From NCBI GenBank assembly GCA_028289195.1, contig JANQQR010000021.1, positions 1 to 51,303 of the forward strand: 51,303 bases of DNA. The letters run 5' to 3'. This document shows positions 16,495 to 25,816 of this stretch, one piece after another; positions within the stretch are counted from its first letter, which is position 1, and each line of letters opens with the position of its first letter. The notes beneath the pieces were generated by a model, which was not told the origin of the DNA, made no database searches, and was given only the letters and a program-made list of their open reading frames with translations. This DNA is from Phycisphaerales bacterium (GTDB taxonomy: Bacteria > Planctomycetota > Phycisphaerae > Phycisphaerales > UBA1924). The position numbers were made by a program, and so were the translations under genes.

Positions 16495-18468
16495 TTGAAT
16501 CGTGCAAGACCAGCAGCCCTCCTCGCACACCACCTTGTTCGGGTTTTCCGGGTCGCGTTCGTCAGCACGTGCCTGACGTGGATGCCCGGCAGCGCCGGGC
16601 AGGCGCTCGGCGAACCCGAGGTCGCGCAGGAATCGCCGAACCATGGCTCCCACGGGGGCGTCTCGGCGGCGCGGGCGCGTGCCGAGGCGCTGCTGGAGCG
16701 ATCCAGGACCGATGTCAGCGCACGTCAGGAGGCATTCCAGACCCTCGAGAGGGCGTTGGAGGGGGCGTTGCCGCTGCTCGGAGCCATCTCGCGGGGCTCG
16801 AGCCCGCCGGCGGAACTGGTGCCGGCGATCGTCTCGCTGCTCGACCACCCTGATCCGGCGCTCGCCCTGGGAGCCCTCGATGCGATCGGCGCATACAACA
16901 CACGCTCGGCGGTCCGGCCGATCGTCGAGCGTCTGGCGGATCCGGCACTCGCCGACTCGGAGCGAGCCCATTTCACGTCGGTGCTGATCGAGCAGACGGG
17001 CCTCGAGGGCCACGGGGCCGACCGCGCGGCGTGGAGCGCCTGGTGGCAGACCGCTCAATTCCTGACCGAAGCCGAGTGGAACGGCCAGATCGCCCGGGCC
17101 CAGAGCGCACGCGCGAGGTCGCTCGACGCCGCCAACGAGGTGTCCCGCCTCAAGCTGGAGTCGATGTTCCGTCGCCTGCATCGGCTGGCGTCGGAGGAGG
17201 AGCGTCCGGAACTGCTCGCCGAGATGCTGGGCGACCCGCAGCCCGGGGTGAGGGACCTCGGGCTGGAACTGACCACGCGCCGGCTGCTGAACGCCCGCCC
17301 GATCGATGACGGGATCGTCCGGGCGCTGGTCGGACTCATCGGCGATCCGGACGTCGATCGCCGGGCCTCGGCCGCTCGGATTCTCGCGCGTCTCGGGCGT
17401 GCGGACGGTTCTGCACAGATCACCAGCGCGCTGACCGTCGAAACCGATCCCGTGGGGGCCGACGCGCTGCTGCGAGCCGGGGCGGTCCGGCCCGATCCGT
17501 CGCAGGTCGCGGCGGCCCTGCCATGGCTCGAGGGCGAGACGATCGCGCGCCCCGCGGCGGCCGCGCTCATCGCTTCGGCGATCGCGAGCAACATCGAGCT
17601 ATCCCCCGGCCAGCGCCAGCGCGTCGATGACTACCTCGGCGCGATCCCGGACGGGCGTGTGAGCGAGGAGGACGTCGACCTGCTGACGGCGCTCGGGCGC
17701 GGGGCCCGTCTCGTCGGCCTGCTCAACGCGCTGGACCGGGTCGTTGCGCAGCGGGCCGGGTCGGCGCTCGTCGATGCGGGCGGCCACGTCGATGCGCTCG
17801 CCGAGGCCTCAACCCGCCACCCCGATCTCGCGCCGCTTGCGCTGCGCGCAATCGAGTCGGAAGCGCTCGACCCCGACGGGTTGCGCACCGCGATGTCGAT
17901 CGCGGACCTCTCGGATCCGAGGCTGCTCGAGCAGGTCGTGCGCATCGCCCGGGCGCTTGCGCCCTGGCAGCTGATGAGCGTCGCGCAGGCGTTCGGCGAT
18001 CTCGACGGGCGGGCGTTGCTGCTCGGCGCGGTGCTCGACCGGCAGTACGTCGCGCACCCGGGCGACGAGTTTTCTCGGGCGCGCCTCGTGATGCTCGCGG
18101 CCCGCACCGAGCTCGCTCGCGGAGCGCCCGATCGGGCGCTCCGCAGGCTCGAGTCGCTGTCGCCGGATTGGAACGGCCCGGCCGTGCAGGTGCTGCGCAT
18201 CGAGTCGCTCGCTCGCGCGGGCCGAGTGGAGGACGCGATCGACCTGAGCGAGAGCGCAGCGCGAGACGGCGCAGCGACTCCGGCCTCGATCCGCGCCGTG
18301 TGGCTTGAGTTTGTCGGCGCGATCGAGGACGACGTTGCCGCGATGGCGGTCGTCGCAACGCTCCGCGCTCGGCTGGGCGCCACGATTGATGAGCGCTTCG
18401 ATCGAGCGGTGGATTCCGAGGACGTTGAACCGGGCCAGAGGGCGGATTCTGCGGAGCCGGGCGCCTAG
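16495..18468 (+). CDS. Exported HEAT-like repeat protein
   Basis: 657 residues beginning with a probable signal peptide (MNRARPAALLAHHLVRVFRV..., cleavage near GQA). The rest is alpha-helical repeats of the HEAT/ARM kind: 'LVPAIVSLLDHPDPALALGA', 'LLAEMLGDPQPGVRDLGLEL', 'LVGLIGDPDVDRRASAARIL'. No catalytic motif is seen. I chose the TTG at 16495, preceded by AAGGCGG, because it starts the signal peptide and leaves room for a TATCAT -10 box at 16453. An ATG at 16438 adds 19 residues and is an alternative. Its stop overlaps the pseudokinase stop in a shared CTAG. Confidence 0.7.
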   Translation: MNRARPAALLAHHLVRVFRVAFVSTCLTWMPGSAGQALGEPEVAQESPNHGSHGGVSAARARAEALLERSRTDVSARQEAFQTLERALEGALPLLGAISRGSSPPAELVPAIVSLLDHPDPALALGALDAIGAYNTRSAVRPIVERLADPALADSERAHFTSVLIEQTGLEGHGADRAAWSAWWQTAQFLTEAEWNGQIARAQSARARSLDAANEVSRLKLESMFRRLHRLASEEERPELLAEMLGDPQPGVRDLGLELTTRRLLNARPIDDGIVRALVGLIGDPDVDRRASAARILARLGRADGSAQITSALTVETDPVGADALLRAGAVRPDPSQVAAALPWLEGETIARPAAAALIASAIASNIELSPGQRQRVDDYLGAIPDGRVSEEDVDLLTALGRGARLVGLLNALDRVVAQRAGSALVDAGGHVDALAEASTRHPDLAPLALRAIESEALDPDGLRTAMSIADLSDPRLLEQVVRIARALAPWQLMSVAQAFGDLDGRALLLGAVLDRQYVAHPGDEFSRARLVMLAARTELARGAPDRALRRLESLSPDWNGPAVQVLRIESLARAGRVEDAIDLSESAARDGAATPASIRAVWLEFVGAIEDDVAAMAVVATLRARLGATIDERFDRAVDSEDVEPGQRADSAEPGA

Positions 18469-19244
18469 GACCGCGGGGGCTTCCCGTCCGGTCCGGGCAA
18501 CTCGGACAACGCTGCGCGGGCGCTGGGGAACCCGGGTTCACCCAGCCCATGGCGGAGCCACTTCCGCCACGCCTTGGACAGGTCGCGGCGCATCCGGAAT
18601 CCGTCGTCCAGATTCGCCGAAGCGGGGATGCCGGTGATCAACTCGTACCCGATCTCGGCCACGGATCGGACCTCCGCCCGGGGGTCGGGCCGGGTGGAAC
18701 CGAACGCGAAAGATTCGAGCCCGAAGAGCTCGACGAACGTCCGCCCGCGCCGGTCGATGAGCACATCGTCGATGCGGATCTGGCCGTGGCCAACCTCGAG
18801 CGAGTGGCTGCGGCACAGACCGGTGAGCAGTTGCTTCACGGCACGCCTCGCCTCGCAGCACTCCATCTGGCCGCCGTCCTTGGACGAGAGGAGGGCGCCG
18901 AGCGTCACGATCCCGTCGGTCGAGCCGGCGTAGGGCGACGCGAGCCAGAGCCCGGCGAACTCTCGCGAGTCCATGAGTTCCAGCGGCAGCGTGTGGGGGA
19001 TCGGCACCGTCTGGCTGAGGTCGAGCGCCTCCCTGACGTCGGCGCGGGAGAGCGGCAGACGCTGGGGGTCGACCTGATAGAGCAGCACCGGCACGTTGTT
19101 GACCAGATCCACGCCCAACCAACGGTCCGCGACACGGTGCGACTCGAGGCGACGCTTGAGCGCGTAGGTGCTCTCCCCGGAGCGCTGGCCGGGGGCGACC
19201 TGAGTCTTGGTTGTGGCGGCGTGGGGCGCGTGGGGTCGGGGCAT
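18465..19244 (-). CDS. Predicted pseudokinase (degenerate Hanks-type kinase)
   Basis: 259 residues that follow a protein-kinase outline but lack its catalytic residues. N-lobe-like strands 'YALKRRLESHRVADRWLGVD' and 'VPVLLYQV' have no glycine loop, and no lysine where VAIK should be. The C-lobe-like stretch 'LEVGHGQIRIDDVLIDRRG' aligns with the 'xxHRDxKPxNIL' loop, with HRD replaced by HGQ (153-155). 'FVELFGLESF' aligns with DFG but reads LFG (173-175). A later helix 'VRSVAEIGYELITGIPA' matches the 'DIYSLGxxLYELLTGxxP' region. It probably binds partners rather than transferring phosphate. Downstream of pilT on the same strand (141 bp gap). The kinase-fold call is inference. Confidence 0.55.
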   Translation of the reverse strand: MPRPHAPHAATTKTQVAPGQRSGESTYALKRRLESHRVADRWLGVDLVNNVPVLLYQVDPQRLPLSRADVREALDLSQTVPIPHTLPLELMDSREFAGLWLASPYAGSTDGIVTLGALLSSKDGGQMECCEARRAVKQLLTGLCRSHSLEVGHGQIRIDDVLIDRRGRTFVELFGLESFAFGSTRPDPRAEVRSVAEIGYELITGIPASANLDDGFRMRRDLSKAWRKWLRHGLGEPGFPSARAALSELPGPDGKPPRS

Positions 19245-19385
19245 GTGGAGGAACCCGTTTGTGCGAACCGCGAACGGAGCGCACTGGGTGCAGACCCGAA
19301 CAAAACACTTCCGCGGGTCTCTCTACAGGATATCCGTTCCACGGAGATCGGTCTGCGCCGACTCAGAACGCCAGATCGGGCAGTC

Positions 19386-20552
19386 CTAAGAGCCTGTCAG
19401 CGTGCTCGATCGCACCTCGACCCCCTTGATGAGGCTGCTCAGGGCGTCTCGATTGGGGGCAAACTCGAGGGCGACCTTCATCGCGACGGCCTCGTTCTGG
19501 ACCAGATTGGCGAGGCTCTGGGTGAAGGTGTGCATGCCGGCGTTCGCCGAACTCGCGATGACCGAGGGGATCTTTGCGTACTCGCCGTCGCGGATGAGCT
19601 CGCGCACCGACGGATTGGTCAGCACGACCTCCGTCGCGGGCATGAGGTCCGAGCCGGTCTCCGGGAGCGCCGGGAGCAGGCGCTGGGCGAGGACCGCTTT
19701 GATCGAGGCGGAGAGCGCCCCCCTGATGAACGCGTGCTCGTCCGTCGGGAAGAACTCGAGAATGCGCGAGAGCGACTGCGTCGTGTCGGGCGAGTGCATA
19801 GACCCGTACACAATGTGGCCAGTCTCGGCGGCCTGGATCGCGGCCTGGACGGTCACTCGATCTCGGAGTTCGCCGATGAGGATCACGTCGGGGTCCTGGC
19901 GCACGACGTGCTTCAGCGCGGTCGGGAAGTCCGGGACGTCGACGCCGATCTCGCGCTGCGACACCACGCTCTTGCGGGGGTTGATCTGAAACTCGATCGG
20001 GTCCTCGATCGTGACGATGTTCAGCGCCTCGCTGCCGTTGAGGTGCTCGAGCATGCAGGCCAGCGTGGTGGACTTGCCCGAGCCCGTGACGCCGACGACC
20101 AACACGAGGCCCTCGTTGGTGTCCTCGGCCACCTGCTTGTAGACACCGGGCAGGTGGAGGCGATCGAACGTCGGGATCTGGGGCTGCACGCGCCGGATCG
20201 CGGCGTGCCACCCACCGCCGGACTTGAAGACGTTGCACCGGAAGCGCTCTCTCAGCGGCGGCGACTTCTTCTTGGCGCCCGCCTCGTCTTCCGGCGGCAC
20301 GAGGAACGTCGAGAAATCCAGGTCCGCGGCGCCGTTGGCGATCGCTTCCTGCGCCTCGGGCGGCATGACCTGTCGGAGGAGACGCTCGGTGTCCTCCGAT
20401 GTGAGTGTCGGCAGATTCAATGGGCGCTTGAGGCGCCCTGCGATCCGGAACACCGGGGGCAGGCCGATCTTCAGATGCAGATCCGAGGCTTCCGCCCAGC
20501 GCATCTCGTGGAGGAGCTGCTCCATATTCGGCAGTGTCTTGAGAACATCCAT
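19386..20552 (-). CDS. pilT: Type IV pilus retraction ATPase, PilT family
   Basis: AAA-type secretion ATPase of 388 residues that powers pilus retraction at the cytoplasmic base. It has an N-terminal PAS-like domain ('EASDLHLKIGLPPVFRIAG'), Walker A GVTGSGKST (154-162), the Asp box 'VTIEDPIEF', Walker B 'VILIGELRD' and the His box 'YGSMHSPDTTQ'. GELRD differs from the canonical GEMRD of PilT, and a Lys/Pro-rich insert lies at about 88-101, so a PilU-like paralogue is possible. No other pilus gene is nearby apart from a pilin-like protein at 46 kb. Upstream of the pseudokinase, downstream of pgk. Confidence 0.88.
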   Translation of the reverse strand: MDVLKTLPNMEQLLHEMRWAEASDLHLKIGLPPVFRIAGRLKRPLNLPTLTSEDTERLLRQVMPPEAQEAIANGAADLDFSTFLVPPEDEAGAKKKSPPLRERFRCNVFKSGGGWHAAIRRVQPQIPTFDRLHLPGVYKQVAEDTNEGLVLVVGVTGSGKSTTLACMLEHLNGSEALNIVTIEDPIEFQINPRKSVVSQREIGVDVPDFPTALKHVVRQDPDVILIGELRDRVTVQAAIQAAETGHIVYGSMHSPDTTQSLSRILEFFPTDEHAFIRGALSASIKAVLAQRLLPALPETGSDLMPATEVVLTNPSVRELIRDGEYAKIPSVIASSANAGMHTFTQSLANLVQNEAVAMKVALEFAPNRDALSSLIKGVEVRSSTLTGS

Positions 20553-20622
20553 GGTGCTGCCCGCCTATTCGATCGCGCGGACCGGGCGGTTGCTTCCCGC
20601 CGCCGAAGCTTCAGAGTGCGTC

Positions 20623-21840
20623 TCAGGCCTCATCGAGCAGGTCGACGCTGCGGAAAGCCGCTCCCGCGAGCATCTGCAGGCTCGCTCCGCCTCCGGTCGA
20701 CACATGGCTGAATCGCTCGGCGAGGCCGAACTGCTCTGCAGCCGCGGCCGAATCTCCGCCTCCCACGATCGAGACAGCGCCGGAGTTCTCGGTCGCTTCG
20801 ACGATCGCCTCGGCGACCTGGCGGGTGCCGACACCGAAGTTGGCCCACTCGAAGACGCCCATGGGCCCGTTCCACACGATTGTGCGCGCCTCGTGGAGCA
20901 CGGCGCTGTAGTCCTGGCGGGTGTCGGGACCGATGTCCAGGCCCATGAGGCCTTCGGGGATCTGGCCGCTGACGGTCTGCCCGCCGGCGGACTCGCTGAA
21001 CTGGTCGGCGCAGATATGGTCGGAGGGGAGGTGCAGCGTTGCGCCGGACTCCTCGGCCATCTTCAGGATCCGCTTGGCGTCTTCCAGGCGCTCGGTCTCG
21101 ACGCGGCTGGAGCCGACGCTGTCGCCTCGCGCCTTGAGGAAGGTGTACGCCATCGCGCCGCCGATGAGCACGTGCTCGCTGCGGGGCAGGAGGTGCTCGA
21201 TCGCGGGGAGCTTGTCGCTCACCTTGGCGCCGCCCAGGACGACGGCCAGCGGGCGGGCGGGCTCGTCGATGGCCTGCTTGAGGAACCGGATCTCCTTTTC
21301 GACCAGGAAGCCGCACACCTTGGCCTTGGCGCCCATCGACTCGGGGACTGCGACCATTGATGCGTCGGACCGGTGGCAGGTGCCGAACGCGTCGTTGCAG
21401 TACACGTCGGCCATCGCGCCGAGTTGGGCGCCGAAGGCGGCGTCGCCCTTCTTCTCGCCGGGATTGAATCGGAGGTTCTCGAGCACAAGGCACTCGCCAT
21501 CGGCGAGCATGTTGACCGCTGCCACAGCGGCGCCGTCGACGCAGTCGTGCGACGGGAAGCGAACGGCGCCCCGGCAGGTCTCGCCGAGAAGTTCGCACAG
21601 GCGCTTGGAGCACGCCTCGAGGCTGAAGTTGGGCTCGTAGCCTTCGCCCTTCGGCCTGCCGAGGTGGGACATGAGCACGAGGCGGCCGCCGCGCTCGAGC
21701 ACGCTCTGGATCGACGGTAGTGCCATCCGGATGCGCCGATCGTCGGTGATCTCGGCGCCGTCCATGGGGACGTTGAAGTCGACCCGCATGAGGACGCGCT
21801 GCCCGCGAACGTCGGTTTGATCGATCCGCCGTTTGGCCAC
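20623..21840 (-). CDS. pgk: Phosphoglycerate kinase
   Basis: Glycolytic enzyme converting 1,3-bisphosphoglycerate and ADP to 3-phosphoglycerate and ATP, 405 residues, normal length. Landmarks: 'VLMRVDFNVPMDG', 'LMSHLGRPKGE', 'LENLRFNPGEKKGD', 'VLGGAKVSDK' and the C-terminal 'SIVGGGDSAAAAEQFG' with 'HVSTGGGASLQML'. Start is GTG with GGAG 7 nt upstream. pilT follows after 70 bp on the same strand; miaA is divergent. Confidence 0.96.
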   Translation of the reverse strand: MAKRRIDQTDVRGQRVLMRVDFNVPMDGAEITDDRRIRMALPSIQSVLERGGRLVLMSHLGRPKGEGYEPNFSLEACSKRLCELLGETCRGAVRFPSHDCVDGAAVAAVNMLADGECLVLENLRFNPGEKKGDAAFGAQLGAMADVYCNDAFGTCHRSDASMVAVPESMGAKAKVCGFLVEKEIRFLKQAIDEPARPLAVVLGGAKVSDKLPAIEHLLPRSEHVLIGGAMAYTFLKARGDSVGSSRVETERLEDAKRILKMAEESGATLHLPSDHICADQFSESAGGQTVSGQIPEGLMGLDIGPDTRQDYSAVLHEARTIVWNGPMGVFEWANFGVGTRQVAEAIVEATENSGAVSIVGGGDSAAAAEQFGLAERFSHVSTGGGASLQMLAGAAFRSVDLLDEA

Positions 21841-21900
21841 CTGCTTGCTCCGAATGGCTAGGGTGTCGGCGCCGGAGCCAGGTCCCGGCGCGAGCGATTC

Positions 21901-22836
21901 ATGCTACAGAAGTTCCCTCTCATCGTGGGCCCCACCGCCGGGGGCAAGTCGTCGCTGGCCCTCGCTCTGGCTGGGGCGATCGGTGAGCGGGCGGCGATCG
22001 TTTCGGCGGACTCCATGCAGGTGTTCCGGGGGATGGACATCGGCACCGCCAAACCCAGCGCCGAGGAACAGGCGCTCGTCCCGCATCACCTGATCGACAT
22101 CGCCGAACCCGAGGAGGCCTTCAGCGTTGACCGGTGGCTGAGGCTCGCCGAACCCCTCATCGACGATCTGCGGGGGCGCTCGGTCGTGCCGATCGTCGTC
22201 GGCGGGACTCACCTCTACGCCCAGTCGCTGCTGTTCGGTCTGTTCGACGGGCCGGAGGCCGACGAGGCGCTCCGCGCCGAGCTGGGCGCTAGGAGCATCG
22301 ACGACCTTCGCGCCGAACTCGAACGCGTCGACCCGGCTGCGGCCGCGCGGATCCACCCCAACGACTCACGCAGGACGATCCGGGCTCTGGAGGTCCATCG
22401 TCTCACCGGTCGCCCGATCAGCGAGTGGCAGCGCGAGTGGCAAGGGCGCCCTGCGCGGGCGGATGCGCTGCTCGTCGGCATCGATCGGGAAGCCGAGAAT
22501 GTGAACCAGCGGATCAACGCGCGGGTGCGCCAGATGGTCGAGCGGGGTCTCGTGGATGAGGTTCGCGCGCTGTGGTCGGCCGGTCGCCTTGGGCCCCAGG
22601 CGGGCCAGGCCCTGGGCTACAAGCAGCTGGTGGACCACTTCGAGGGGGGTTGCTCGCTGGACAGCGCGGTCGAGGGAACGAAGATCGAAACCCGCAGACT
22701 GGCGAAAAATCAGCGCACCTGGCTCCGGCGCCTGCGCGCCATCCCCGGCTCTGCGTGGATTACGGGGGATGCCCTCGATGGCCCCGACCAAGCACAAACA
22801 CCTGTCAACAAGGTACTTAGCGCCCTGACGAACTGA
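21901..22836 (+). CDS. miaA: tRNA dimethylallyltransferase
   Basis: Adds a dimethylallyl group to A37 of tRNAs that read codons starting with U. 311 residues. The P-loop is 'LIVGPTAGGKSSLA', then 'IVSADSMQVFRGMDIGTAKP' (substrate and tRNA contacts), 'VPHHLIDIAEPEE', 'VVGGTHLYAQSLL' and the C-terminal 'TRRLAKNQRTWLRR'. All family motifs are present. No Shine-Dalgarno site or leaderless -10 box is evident before the ATG. Divergent from pgk. Confidence 0.95.
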   Translation: MLQKFPLIVGPTAGGKSSLALALAGAIGERAAIVSADSMQVFRGMDIGTAKPSAEEQALVPHHLIDIAEPEEAFSVDRWLRLAEPLIDDLRGRSVVPIVVGGTHLYAQSLLFGLFDGPEADEALRAELGARSIDDLRAELERVDPAAAARIHPNDSRRTIRALEVHRLTGRPISEWQREWQGRPARADALLVGIDREAENVNQRINARVRQMVERGLVDEVRALWSAGRLGPQAGQALGYKQLVDHFEGGCSLDSAVEGTKIETRRLAKNQRTWLRRLRAIPGSAWITGDALDGPDQAQTPVNKVLSALTN

Positions 22837-22938
22837 ATTTCCGCATCATGGACCGGATCAGCGATCTCGGGTCCGCGTTTTCGATGTATATTTGGTATTT
22901 GATAGGCATTTCCCTTGGGCGCGGGCTGAACCTCAGCC

Positions 22939-22967
22939 TTGACAAGCCAGTATTGCCCGCCTGAACT
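22939..22967 (+). promoter_or_regulatory. Candidate promoter for topA
   Basis: A perfect TTGACA (22939-22944) is followed after 17 bases by TGAACT (22962-22967), a weak -10. The gap between miaA and topA also holds an AT-rich patch near 22885-22905. No hairpin terminator was seen after miaA. Confidence 0.35.
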
Positions 22968-23046
22968 CCGCGCGTTCCCCGCTGCTCTTTGCACCTGCGA
23001 GTAGAGATAGAGGGGGCGTCCGACCGATCCCTCAGCCCGGCAAGGC

Positions 23047-25797
23047 ATGGCGAAGAAGACGACGACAAAGAAGAAGACCACCAAGAAGAAGACGACCCGT
23101 AAGAAGGCGGGGTCGTCGTCTGCGGGCTCCGAGAACGGGTCGGCTTCGGGGAAGAAGCTGGTGATCGTCGAGTCGCCGGCCAAGGCGCGGACGATCAATC
23201 GCTATCTGGGCTCGGACTATGTCGTGAAGGCGTCGGTCGGGCACGTCCGCGATCTGCCCACCAAGAGCCCCAAGGGCGAGAAGAAGCCGGTGCCGGGCGT
23301 CGACCTGGAGAAACGGTTCACGCCCACCTACGAGGTGCTTCCCGGCAAGGGCAAGGTGGTGTCCGACCTGAAGAAGGCGGCGCGGCAGGCGTCCGAGATC
23401 TGGTTCGCGACCGATCTCGATCGCGAGGGCGAGGCCATCGCATGGCACATCGCCCAGGAACTGGGGATCGACCCGGCGGGCGCCAAGCGGGTGGTGTTCA
23501 ACGCGATCACCAAGAGCGAGGTTGCGCGGGCGTTCCAGAACCCCCATCCGATCGACCAGCACCGGGTCGACGCCCAACAGGCACGTCGGATCCTCGACCG
23601 GATCGTCGGTTATCAGGTGTCCCCGCTGCTCTGGAAGAAGGTCGCCCGCGGGCTGAGCGCCGGGCGCGTGCAGTCGATCGCGGTCCGCCTGGTCGTCGAG
23701 CGCGAGCGCGAGATCCGCGCGTTCATTCCGGATGAGTCGTGGAGGGTGTCGGCGAGGCTGGCGCTTGACCCGGCCGACGCGCCCAAGCTCGCGGGGGATT
23801 GGTCCGCGTTCATGAGCGAGCGCGACGACAAAGGCAACGCCCCCACCATCAAGAGCCAGAACGCATGGCTTGCGCAGCACAAGGCGCTGCGGGCCGAGCT
23901 GGTTGAAATCGGGGGCGAGTCGTTCGAGATCACTCAGCAGGGGTCCGCCGAGGCAAAGGTCGAAGATCTGACCCCGAAGGCCGAGCGGATCGCGGCGCTC
24001 GCCGGGCTGACGAACATCAAGACCGAGACCACCGAAGACGAGTCGGGCAAGGGCCCGGCACGGTTCGTGCGCACGATCAGCGGCGACGCCGACACCTCGG
24101 TGCGCTACCGGATCAGCTCCATCGAAACCAAGCGCACGCGGAGCCGGCCGCCGGGGCCGTTCATTACGTCGACGATGCAGCAGGCCGCGTCGTCGCGCCT
24201 GGGCTTCGGCGCCCAGCGCACGATGCGCGCTGCGCAGCGCCTGTACGAGGGTATCGACATCCCCGGCGAGGGGTCGGTCGGCCTGATCACGTACATGCGT
24301 ACCGACTCCACGCACCTGTCGGGCGCCGCGCTCGAGATGGCGCGGACGTACATCGGCGGGCGCCTGGGCAAGGAGTACCTGCCGGAGAAGCCGAACTTCT
24401 TTTCGTCTTCGAACAAGGCGGCGCAGGAGGCGCACGAAGCGATCCGGCCGACGAACGTTGATTTCCACCCCTCGATGCTCGAGCGCGTGCTCAAGCCCGA
24501 TGAATTCAAGCTCTACAAGCTGATCTGGGAGCGTTTCGTCGCCTGCCAGATGACGCACGCCGAGTGGGACTCGACCACCGTGCTGTTCACCGGCGGCACC
24601 GACCCGCAGACGCCGTTGACCTTCAAGGCCTCCGGGCGCGTGCTCGCGTTCGACGGGTTCTACAGGGTCGCCGGCGTGCCCACCGCGAGTGACGAGCAGA
24701 CGCTGCCGGCGCTCGCCGAGGGCGACGAGTCGTCTCCGTTCGCGATCGAGCCCGAGCAGAAGTTCTCGTCGCCGCGCCCCCGCTACTCCGAGGCCTCGCT
24801 CATCAAGACGCTTGAGGCCGAGGGCATCGGGCGCCCGTCGACCTACGCGTCGATCATCGGCGTGATCCAGGACCGGAACTATGTGGAGCAGGTGCAGCGC
24901 CGGTTCTATGCGACGGATCTCGGTGAGGTCGTCACCGACAAGCTCATCGAGGCGTTCCCCGACATCATGGAGGTCGGGTACACGCGCGAGATGGAGGCCG
25001 AGCTCGACCACATCGAGGACGAGCACAAGGACTGGATCGACGTGCTCGAGCAGTTCTACGGCCCCTTCGCGGCCCGTCTCGAGGTCGCGATGGAAGAGCT
25101 CACGCACGCCAAGGCCGAGACGCTGCCCAGCGACTACGTCTGCCCGGTGTGCGGCAAGGGGCTCGTCTACCGCTTCGGCAAGAACGGGCGATTCCTCTCG
25201 TGCAGCGACTACCCGGACTGCACGTACGCGAGCCCTGTCGACCGCGAGGGCAAGCCGCGCGTCGCCGACTATGTGAACATCCGCTGCCCGAAGACCGGGC
25301 GCCCGATGATCAAGAAGACCGGGCGCTTCGGGCCGTTCGTCACGACGCTGCTCCACGAGGGCGAGTCGAACGACGCGGGGATGATCCTGAACCTGGACAA
25401 GAAGGGCTACGTGAAGGCTCCGGCGCCGCCGCCGGTCGAGACGGATCTCGAGTGCTCGAAGTGCGGCAACAAGCTCAACCTGCGCGACGGCGTGCGCGGG
25501 CCGTGGCTCGGGTGCTCGGGATTCCCCAAGTGCCGCGGGCGCGGGAAGTGGACCGAGCTCGAGGACAAGCAGAAGGCGGAACTGAAGCTCGCGCTCGAGA
25601 AGAACCTCGAGGCCAACCCGATCCCCGTGATCGAGACTCTGGATGGCGCGCCGCTCACCGACTCAAAGGGCAACCCGCTCAAGGATGCCCCGACCGTCGA
25701 CGACCTGCTGATCCAGAACCCCGACGACTACGCCGAACTCAAGCAGTTCGACGGCCCGCAGGCGCCCGAGAAGGGCGGCTCCTCGCAGGCGGCGTAG
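23047..25797 (+). CDS. topA: DNA topoisomerase I
   Basis: Type IA topoisomerase that relaxes negative supercoils, 916 residues. The Toprim domain ('LVIVESPAKARTINRYLG' ... 'ATDLDREGEAIAWH') is followed by the catalytic region with Tyr 416 in 'GLITYMRTDSTHLS'. Three C-terminal cysteine-rich modules follow: CPVCGKG...CSDYPDC (intact), CPKTGRP (cysteines mostly lost) and CSKCGNK...CSGFPKC (intact). The N-terminus carries a 22-residue Lys/Thr tract (repeats of KKTT, TTKKK) before the Toprim domain, like histone-tail-type extensions. The RBS is weak (AAGG). Confidence 0.95.
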   Translation: MAKKTTTKKKTTKKKTTRKKAGSSSAGSENGSASGKKLVIVESPAKARTINRYLGSDYVVKASVGHVRDLPTKSPKGEKKPVPGVDLEKRFTPTYEVLPGKGKVVSDLKKAARQASEIWFATDLDREGEAIAWHIAQELGIDPAGAKRVVFNAITKSEVARAFQNPHPIDQHRVDAQQARRILDRIVGYQVSPLLWKKVARGLSAGRVQSIAVRLVVEREREIRAFIPDESWRVSARLALDPADAPKLAGDWSAFMSERDDKGNAPTIKSQNAWLAQHKALRAELVEIGGESFEITQQGSAEAKVEDLTPKAERIAALAGLTNIKTETTEDESGKGPARFVRTISGDADTSVRYRISSIETKRTRSRPPGPFITSTMQQAASSRLGFGAQRTMRAAQRLYEGIDIPGEGSVGLITYMRTDSTHLSGAALEMARTYIGGRLGKEYLPEKPNFFSSSNKAAQEAHEAIRPTNVDFHPSMLERVLKPDEFKLYKLIWERFVACQMTHAEWDSTTVLFTGGTDPQTPLTFKASGRVLAFDGFYRVAGVPTASDEQTLPALAEGDESSPFAIEPEQKFSSPRPRYSEASLIKTLEAEGIGRPSTYASIIGVIQDRNYVEQVQRRFYATDLGEVVTDKLIEAFPDIMEVGYTREMEAELDHIEDEHKDWIDVLEQFYGPFAARLEVAMEELTHAKAETLPSDYVCPVCGKGLVYRFGKNGRFLSCSDYPDCTYASPVDREGKPRVADYVNIRCPKTGRPMIKKTGRFGPFVTTLLHEGESNDAGMILNLDKKGYVKAPAPPPVETDLECSKCGNKLNLRDGVRGPWLGCSGFPKCRGRGKWTELEDKQKAELKLALEKNLEANPIPVIETLDGAPLTDSKGNPLKDAPTVDDLLIQNPDDYAELKQFDGPQAPEKGGSSQAA

Positions 25798-25816
25798 CTT
25801 GCGTCCAGAGGGAGTC

